This document shows positions 42,996 through 46,896 of a stretch of DNA of 46,896 nucleotides, in pieces (the first letter of the stretch is position 1; each line of letters opens with the position of its first letter). Source of the DNA: an uncultured Clostridia bacterium (GTDB lineage: Bacteria > Bacillota > Clostridia > Christensenellales > CAG-314); contig CAKQXG010000004.1 in NCBI GenBank assembly GCA_934281515.1, forward strand, positions 1-46,896. The letters are read 5' to 3'. Position numbers and translations under genes: made by a program. The notes below the pieces were generated by a model, which was given only the letters and a program-made list of their open reading frames with translations, was not told where the DNA came from and did no database searches.

Positions 42996-44348
42996 ATGAA
43001 AGACGTAAAAGCAATACTTGACGCAAACTTCGACAGCCTTGTAACCACATTGCAACAGGTAATATCCTTCAACACCGAAAAGGGTACGCCTGCACCCAAC
43101 GCCCCCTTTGGCGCAAACGTAAAGGCATGCCTTGACTACGTACTCGGTACCGCCGCAAAGATGGGCTTTGACACCTACGACTGCGACGGATACGCAGGAC
43201 ACGTAGACCTGAAAGGCAGCGGCAACGAAGTACTAGGCATATTGGGACACCTTGACGTTGTACCTGCCGACCCTGCGGAATGGAACTATCCGCCCTACCA
43301 AGGCGTGATTGCCAACGGCAATATGTACGGTCGTGGAACCATGGACGACAAGGGTCCGATGATTGCCTGCCTGTTTGCGCTTAAAGCTCTGCAAGAAGCA
43401 GGTTTTGCCCCCACAAAAACCGTGCGCCTGATCTTCGGTTGCGACGAAGAAAGCGGAATGGAATGTGTGGAACACTACTTTACCAAGATGCCCTACCCGA
43501 CGATCAGCTTTTCGCCCGACGGCGACTTCCCCGTCATCAACTGCGAAAAGGGGATTTACCAATTTGACATCGTATGCGGCAAGTTGCCCCAGGGCGTAAC
43601 GATAACGGCAGGCGAGCGTGCCAACGTCGTCCCTTCGCTTTGCACCGCCGTACTGTCCGACGTTACCGACGCCGACAAGATTGCGGCTATGCTTGCCGAC
43701 GGCACCGCATGCGTAACCAACCCCGACGGTTCGATGACAATTACCGCCACGGGCAAAGCGGCGCACGGCAGCACACCCGACGAAGGAGTCAACGCAACGC
43801 ATGCCGTGTTGAATTTGCTGCATAGGCTGTACCCCGACAACGCAACGATCGCCTTCTTGCACAACAAAGTCTGCGACACCACGGGCAAGAAGTGGGGCGT
43901 GGCTCTCAGCGACGAAGAAAGCGGCAATCTTACCTGCAACCTCGGCGTGTTGCGCACTGCCTCCGACGGCACATTGACAGCAACAATCGACATCCGCTTC
44001 CCCGTCACATTCAAGTGCGACGATATGTACAAGTTGCTACGCGCTAACACGCCTGACGACTTTGCAATAGTCCCGGGACACATCAGCGAACCGCTGTTTG
44101 TGCGCGGCAACAGCCAACTTGTAACGACGCTTATCGGCGTGTACAACAAGCAAATGAACGTCAACGAGCACCCCATTGCCATTGGCGGCGGTACATACAG
44201 CCGTTGCTTGCCCAACTGCGTGGCGTTTGGACCGATGTTCCCCGGCGAAGAACAAACCATCCATATGCCTAACGAACTGATAATTTTGGCAAACCTTCGC
44301 AAAATGACCGAAATCTACGCCGAGGCTATCTACGAATTGGCAAAGTGA
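42996..44348 (+). CDS. pepV: M20-family dipeptidase (PepV-like)
   Basis: A 450-residue cytosolic zinc peptidase that cleaves dipeptides, fitting the peptide importer in the same window. Metal-site motifs: ILGHLDVVPA (His85, Asp87), GRGTMDDKGP (bridging Asp about 118), CDEESGMEC (catalytic and ligand Glu), FSPDGDFPV (Asp) and a late His in EEQTIHMPNE. A lid domain sits in the middle, as in Lactobacillus PepV. AAGGAG precedes ATG 42996; the longer reading has no ribosome site. A TATAAT at 42842-42847 is a possible -10. A near-perfect hairpin terminates it. Confidence 0.93.
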   Translation: MKDVKAILDANFDSLVTTLQQVISFNTEKGTPAPNAPFGANVKACLDYVLGTAAKMGFDTYDCDGYAGHVDLKGSGNEVLGILGHLDVVPADPAEWNYPPYQGVIANGNMYGRGTMDDKGPMIACLFALKALQEAGFAPTKTVRLIFGCDEESGMECVEHYFTKMPYPTISFSPDGDFPVINCEKGIYQFDIVCGKLPQGVTITAGERANVVPSLCTAVLSDVTDADKIAAMLADGTACVTNPDGSMTITATGKAAHGSTPDEGVNATHAVLNLLHRLYPDNATIAFLHNKVCDTTGKKWGVALSDEESGNLTCNLGVLRTASDGTLTATIDIRFPVTFKCDDMYKLLRANTPDDFAIVPGHISEPLFVRGNSQLVTTLIGVYNKQMNVNEHPIAIGGGTYSRCLPNCVAFGPMFPGEEQTIHMPNELIILANLRKMTEIYAEAIYELAK

Positions 44349-44385
44349 GCTTTTTTGAGAGATTTTTGATAGAGTATAAATATGT

Positions 44386-44421
44386 GGAAGGGGAAACTTT
44401 TTGCAAAAAGTTTCCCCTTCC
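44386..44421. terminator. Perfect 36-bp palindromic terminator after pepV
   Basis: GGAAGGGGAAACTTTTT-GC and its exact reverse complement form a complete palindrome, 37 nt after the pepV stop. It belongs to the GGGGAGAAAC hairpin family by sequence. Confidence 0.8.
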
Positions 44422-44548
44422 CCATAGCTGAACTAACGCCAAGCGACTAAAGCTTTCTTTATTAGGTTTGGTATTTACATCAAGCTGTTGCTGTTTTGTC
44501 TCTCTATACTTATTTCAGACTGTCGTTTTGCAGGGTGTTGTCGTGTTC

Positions 44549-44633
44549 TCTCCGTTTTTCATTTTCGCCTTTCGTCTTGGGGTTTGTACCACGGAAGGCA
44601 ACCTGACGTCAACGCGAAAAAATTCTTTTTCGC
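44549..44633 (-). repeat. Inverted copy of the leader of the accessory operon (arm 1)
   Basis: Read on the minus strand, GCGAAAAAGAATTTTTTCG, CGTTGACGTCAG, CTTCCGTGGTAC, CGAAAGGCGAAAA and GAAAAACGGAG appear in the same order as in 44752-44869. The two exact 12-mers are at 44603-44614 and 44586-44597. No gene follows it on its own strand, so it is a gene-less copy of a promoter and leader. Confidence 0.75.
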
Positions 44634-44707
44634 AATACATATCTCTAATGGTTTAGACAACATTTTGCTTATATCGTTAGAATGCAAGCAACTAAAAATC
44701 TTGTCTT

Positions 44708-44739
44708 AGCTCGGCTTAAATTTTTAAGTCGGGCTTTTT
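44708..44739 (+). terminator. Terminator between the inverted leader copies
   Basis: A 13-bp stem AGCTCGGCTTAAA/TTTAAGTCGGGCT (wobbles) with a 2-nt loop, followed by TTTTTG. A TAGACA-18 bp-TAGAAT pair (44654-44683) lies upstream, so a very short transcript is possible. Confidence 0.7.
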
Positions 44740-44751
44740 GTATTTGCCGGA

Positions 44752-44869
44752 GCGAAAAACAATTTTTTCGTTTTCGTTGACGTCAGACGAAAAGCAAAGT
44801 AAATTTGCTTACTCGTGCTTGACTTCCGTGGTACTGCACCGTCGCCGAAAGGCGAAAAAGAAAAACGGA
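44752..44869 (+). promoter_or_regulatory. Promoter and leader of the accessory operon (arm 2)
   Basis: TTGACG (44777-44782), 17 bp, TAAATT (44800-44805) drive the gene at 44881. The leader shares all its blocks with arm 1 but carries 36 nt where arm 1 has 5 nt between CGTTGACGTCAG and CTTCCGTGGTAC. Confidence 0.65.
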
Positions 44870-44880
44870 GGTATGTAAAA

Positions 44881-45222
44881 ATGAAAAAAGAATTTACTAA
44901 AGTTGAAAAGTACGGTTTCAAAAAGGGAATCGAAATATTCAACGAAAACGAAACGCACGGTTACTTCGCTGTAGCCGATGACGAGAAAGCCATTACAAGA
45001 ATGCAACGTTACGTCGACAGCGGCATGAAGGGTGACGAGAAACTTACACATACACAAGTAATGTTTTTCAAAGGCGTAATTGCAGGTATTCGGTTTTGTC
45101 TCAAACGCAAAGCCGTTTATCCCGAAAGAGAAAGAACTTCTTCTTTCCAACAACGTTACGAAGAACACTGCTACGGTAAAGAAAACCACTACGACGGTTT
45201 TGCTTGGTACGAGGTATTTTAA
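44881..45222 (+). CDS. Hypothetical accessory protein, 113 residues
   Basis: A small soluble protein, strongly charged, with many aromatic residues. It opens MKKEFTKVEKYGFKKGIEIF and ends with HYDGFAWYEVF. I recognise no family. ATG 44881 has GGAGG nine bases upstream, in the leader that is duplicated in reverse at 44549-44633. First of at least five closely spaced genes on the plus strand, with 1-nt to 11-nt gaps or overlaps, typical of phage, plasmid or conjugative-element cargo. Confidence 0.65.
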   Translation: MKKEFTKVEKYGFKKGIEIFNENETHGYFAVADDEKAITRMQRYVDSGMKGDEKLTHTQVMFFKGVIAGIRFCLKRKAVYPERERTSSFQQRYEEHCYGKENHYDGFAWYEVF

Positions 45223-45223
45223 T

Positions 45224-45448
45224 ATGAAAACATCGGTAAATATCCAATCTCAATACGACTATTGTGACGGCGAGTGCATAATGAATTTCTATTTCATTGA
45301 TGTAAATGACAAGCAAATAACCGTGGCTGTACAGCGTCTTGGTCACGTTTTTCTTGATACGTATCAACTTTTTAACGACAACAACGGCAAATATTTTGAG
45401 TACGGCGTTATGTGCGACCGCATCTATTTAGACGAATTTTACAATTAA
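45224..45448 (+). CDS. Hypothetical accessory protein, 74 residues
   Basis: Starts 1 nt after the previous stop, with GAGG about 10 nt upstream of ATG 45224. The product (MKTSVNIQSQYDYCDGECIM at the N-terminus, then ITVAVQRLGHVFLDTY) is acidic, probably beta-rich and soluble. No family recognised. Tight spacing implies co-translation with its neighbours. Confidence 0.6.
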   Translation: MKTSVNIQSQYDYCDGECIMNFYFIDVNDKQITVAVQRLGHVFLDTYQLFNDNNGKYFEYGVMCDRIYLDEFYN

Positions 45449-45459
45449 AGGAGAAACAA

Positions 45460-45780
45460 ATGAAAACCGTATACAGAGAAGCAATTAAACGAATCGACTT
45501 GGTAATGGACGAAGACGAAACCACTTTTGCCCAATACTTTTTAACAATTTTCCAAAAGACAGACATCTACAGCGACTTTGTTGCCGTAAGACTTTCGTAC
45601 AAAACAGTACATGTTTACGTGACTACAAAGGCAGTGAACGAAGCAATTAAATGGTTGCAAACATACGGCGTTATTACAGGTGTACACGACTCGATGGCTT
45701 ACGTACTGCCGCACTTTGAAATAGATTTCGATCCGTTTGAATACACCGATGCAATTGTTACAGACAAAGAAATTTACTAA
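45460..45780 (+). CDS. Hypothetical accessory protein, 106 residues
   Basis: AAAGGAG lies 7 nt before ATG 45460. The protein is soluble and acidic, with an alpha/beta feel (FAQYFLTIFQKTDIYSDFVA, KAVNEAIKWLQTYGV). It ends in an Asp/Glu-rich tail with FEIDFDPFEYTDAIV. No family recognised. It belongs to the same operon as the genes on either side. Confidence 0.65.
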   Translation: MKTVYREAIKRIDLVMDEDETTFAQYFLTIFQKTDIYSDFVAVRLSYKTVHVYVTTKAVNEAIKWLQTYGVITGVHDSMAYVLPHFEIDFDPFEYTDAIVTDKEIY

Positions 45781-45791
45781 GGAGAGCAACA

Positions 45792-45908
45792 ATGGAACAA
45801 ACAGAAAAAGTAGAACCAATTATTGACCTTGAAGCACTGCTTGAAGAAGTACAAGATATGATTGAGGAACGCAGAGCAATCGAAGGAGATTACGATGGAT
45901 GGTATTAA
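45792..45908 (+). CDS. 38-residue acidic small protein overlapping ardA
   Basis: AAGGAG sits 7 nt before ATG 45792. The product begins MEQTEKVEPIIDLEALLEEV, is helical and acidic, and ends GDYDGWY. Its last 14 nt overlap the start of the ArdA-like gene in another frame, so the two are translationally coupled, which argues that this short gene is real. Function unknown. Confidence 0.6.
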   Translation: MEQTEKVEPIIDLEALLEEVQDMIEERRAIEGDYDGWY

Positions 45909-46440
45909 GATAGTTATTGGCTCTTGGGGCAGCTACAACGAATGTAACGAACGTGCGCTTGGCTCTAAATGGCTGGATTTGTCCGATTACACCACTTGGG
46001 ATGAGATTGCCAATGAACTCAAAAACGAAGGCTTTGTGCTTGACGGCATTGACGAAGAATTGTTTATACAAGATGTCGAAGGCATTTGCGACAGCTCTGT
46101 CAACTGGGATTACGTAAACCCCGAAGACTTGTTTAACACGTTGAAAGAATCCGGTGTGTTGAACAATGAATACAAATACAATGTGTTTTGCGCATTTCTC
46201 GAAGTGCGGGATTTCGACGAGTTTGAACGCCGAGTTACTGACCATGGAGAACACTGGGACGACGACATCAACCTGTGGCAAAACCACGATTGGGACGACT
46301 ACGGCAGAGAAATAATGGACTGCTGCGGAGAAAAGCTACCAGAGCACTTGGAAGATTTCTTCGACTTCGAACAATACGGCAGATACTGCGGCGCAGATTA
46401 CGTATACGAATACAGCAACGGGCTGATTGAAATTCAATAA
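45895..46440 (+). CDS. ardA: ArdA-like antirestriction protein
   Basis: A 181-residue acidic protein whose layout matches the ArdA family: the opening IVIGSWGSYNECNERALGSK then WLDL, an alternating acidic middle, and a closing DFEQYGRYCGADYVYEYSNG resembling the family's ID-x-E..Gr block. ArdA proteins are DNA mimics: an elongated, strongly negative dimer that occupies the DNA groove of type I restriction enzymes and so protects incoming mobile DNA. The protein is rich in Asp and Glu (for example HWDDDINLWQNHDWDDYG). AAGGAG precedes ATG 45895. It marks this end of the window as part of a mobile element. Confidence 0.82.
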   Translation: MDGIKIVIGSWGSYNECNERALGSKWLDLSDYTTWDEIANELKNEGFVLDGIDEELFIQDVEGICDSSVNWDYVNPEDLFNTLKESGVLNNEYKYNVFCAFLEVRDFDEFERRVTDHGEHWDDDINLWQNHDWDDYGREIMDCCGEKLPEHLEDFFDFEQYGRYCGADYVYEYSNGLIEIQ

Positions 46441-46445
46441 CTAAA

Positions 46446-46475
46446 GCGAGTTACGGTTAAGCAACTCGCCTTTTT
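46446..46475 (+). terminator. Terminator after ardA
   Basis: The stem GCGAGTT/AACTCGC with a 10-nt loop is followed by CTTTTT, close after the ardA stop. Confidence 0.8.
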
Positions 46476-46501
46476 ATACAAAAATTACAAGGAGAATGAA
46501 A

Positions 46502-46896
46502 ATGAAAACAACAGTAACATTTGAAGACAAGAAAAAGAAAGCAATCGAACTCATGGAAGAGTTAGGCATTTACAAGCCGTACATCCGCGGCTTTAAGCAA
46601 GACAACACAATTTGCTACTTCGAACAATACGCAGGCTTTTGGGCGTATCAGGACGAAGAGCTAATGAAAAAGATTAAGGAATTTGAAGAACGAACAGGCA
46701 ACTTGGTTTACGCCGTAACTCACGAATACTTAGAGTTCGGCGAATGCTACGACTTCCTCATCATCCCCAACTATAAATCCGACTGGAAGTACCTTATATC
46801 CCCCTATGAAAAAGGCTTTGCGGTATACGCATATGTCTGGAACAAGGACGATGATTCTTGCTCGGAATACGGCACAATTGGCATCCGTTCGTTTGG
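46502..46896 (+). CDS. Hypothetical accessory protein (3' end cut by window)
   Basis: 131 residues are visible. AAGGAG lies 7 nt before ATG 46502; an in-frame ATG at 46496 is too close to it to be favoured. The product starts MKTTVTFEDKKKKAIELMEE, contains a SDWKYLISPYEKGFAVYAYV segment and many aromatic residues, and has no signal or membrane span. It resembles the other small accessory proteins in style, but I recognise no family. Confidence 0.65.
   Translation, partial: MKTTVTFEDKKKKAIELMEELGIYKPYIRGFKQDNTICYFEQYAGFWAYQDEELMKKIKEFEERTGNLVYAVTHEYLEFGECYDFLIIPNYKSDWKYLISPYEKGFAVYAYVWNKDDDSCSEYGTIGIRSF

Overview
The window is chromosomal DNA from what looks like an uncultured anaerobic Firmicute of the class Clostridia, perhaps a gut Christensenellales-type lineage. 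The lineage is an inference. It rests on consensus Gram-positive promoters and Shine-Dalgarno sites, lipoproteins with lipoboxes, an oxygen-sensitive class III ribonucleotide reductase, a GHKL/LytTR two-component system, an iron-dependent lactaldehyde reductase and Cys-rich CBM lipoproteins. Base composition is moderate throughout, except for an AT-rich two-gene patch next to a tRNA at 9.8-11.4 kb and an AT-rich second half of a pilin-like gene at 32.4-33.8 kb.

Layout. 1-6.1 kb: a leftward operon for an oligopeptide ABC importer (lipoprotein, oppA, oppB, start of oppC), with a hairpin between oppA and oppB. 6.3-9.4 kb: three leftward single genes (P-loop protein, DUF1846, phosphoesterase). 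9.7-11.4 kb: tRNA-Ala(GGC) followed by a foreign-looking pair, an unknown protein and a GIY-YIG nuclease, enclosed by a 12-bp inverted repeat. 11.6-13.5 kb: an LRR surface lipoprotein. 13.7-16.6 kb: prfA preceded by a YqhQ-PrmC fusion. 16.8-20.7 kb: a PH-like membrane protein, an MBL hydrolase, a dehydrogenase-like protein lacking its catalytic zinc ligands, and a YjdF-like membrane protein.

21-30.7 kb is a carbohydrate region. It holds a membrane-anchored circularly permuted GH3 enzyme, a five-module CBM lipoprotein, a GHKL kinase with its LytTR regulator, an unannotated 54-residue membrane protein and a truncated second GH3 copy. The same 35-bp operator-like sequence (30/35 identical) lies 21-22 bp upstream of the -10 boxes of both the small-protein/regulator unit and the CBM-GH3 operon. 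This suggests one sensory regulon.

30.9-44.4 kb: fucO; a very long pilin-like protein downstream of a membrane-protein gene whose promoter spacer contains a run of 11 G; trxB next to an NrdD-redoxin fusion with two NrdR boxes; radC-gltX; and a PepV-type peptidase. Many genes in the window end in one hairpin family of the form GGGGAGAAACC...GGTTTCTCCCC.

44.4 kb to the end: the edge of a mobile-element-like region with tightly packed small genes, an ArdA antirestriction protein, and an inverted duplication of the first gene's promoter and leader.
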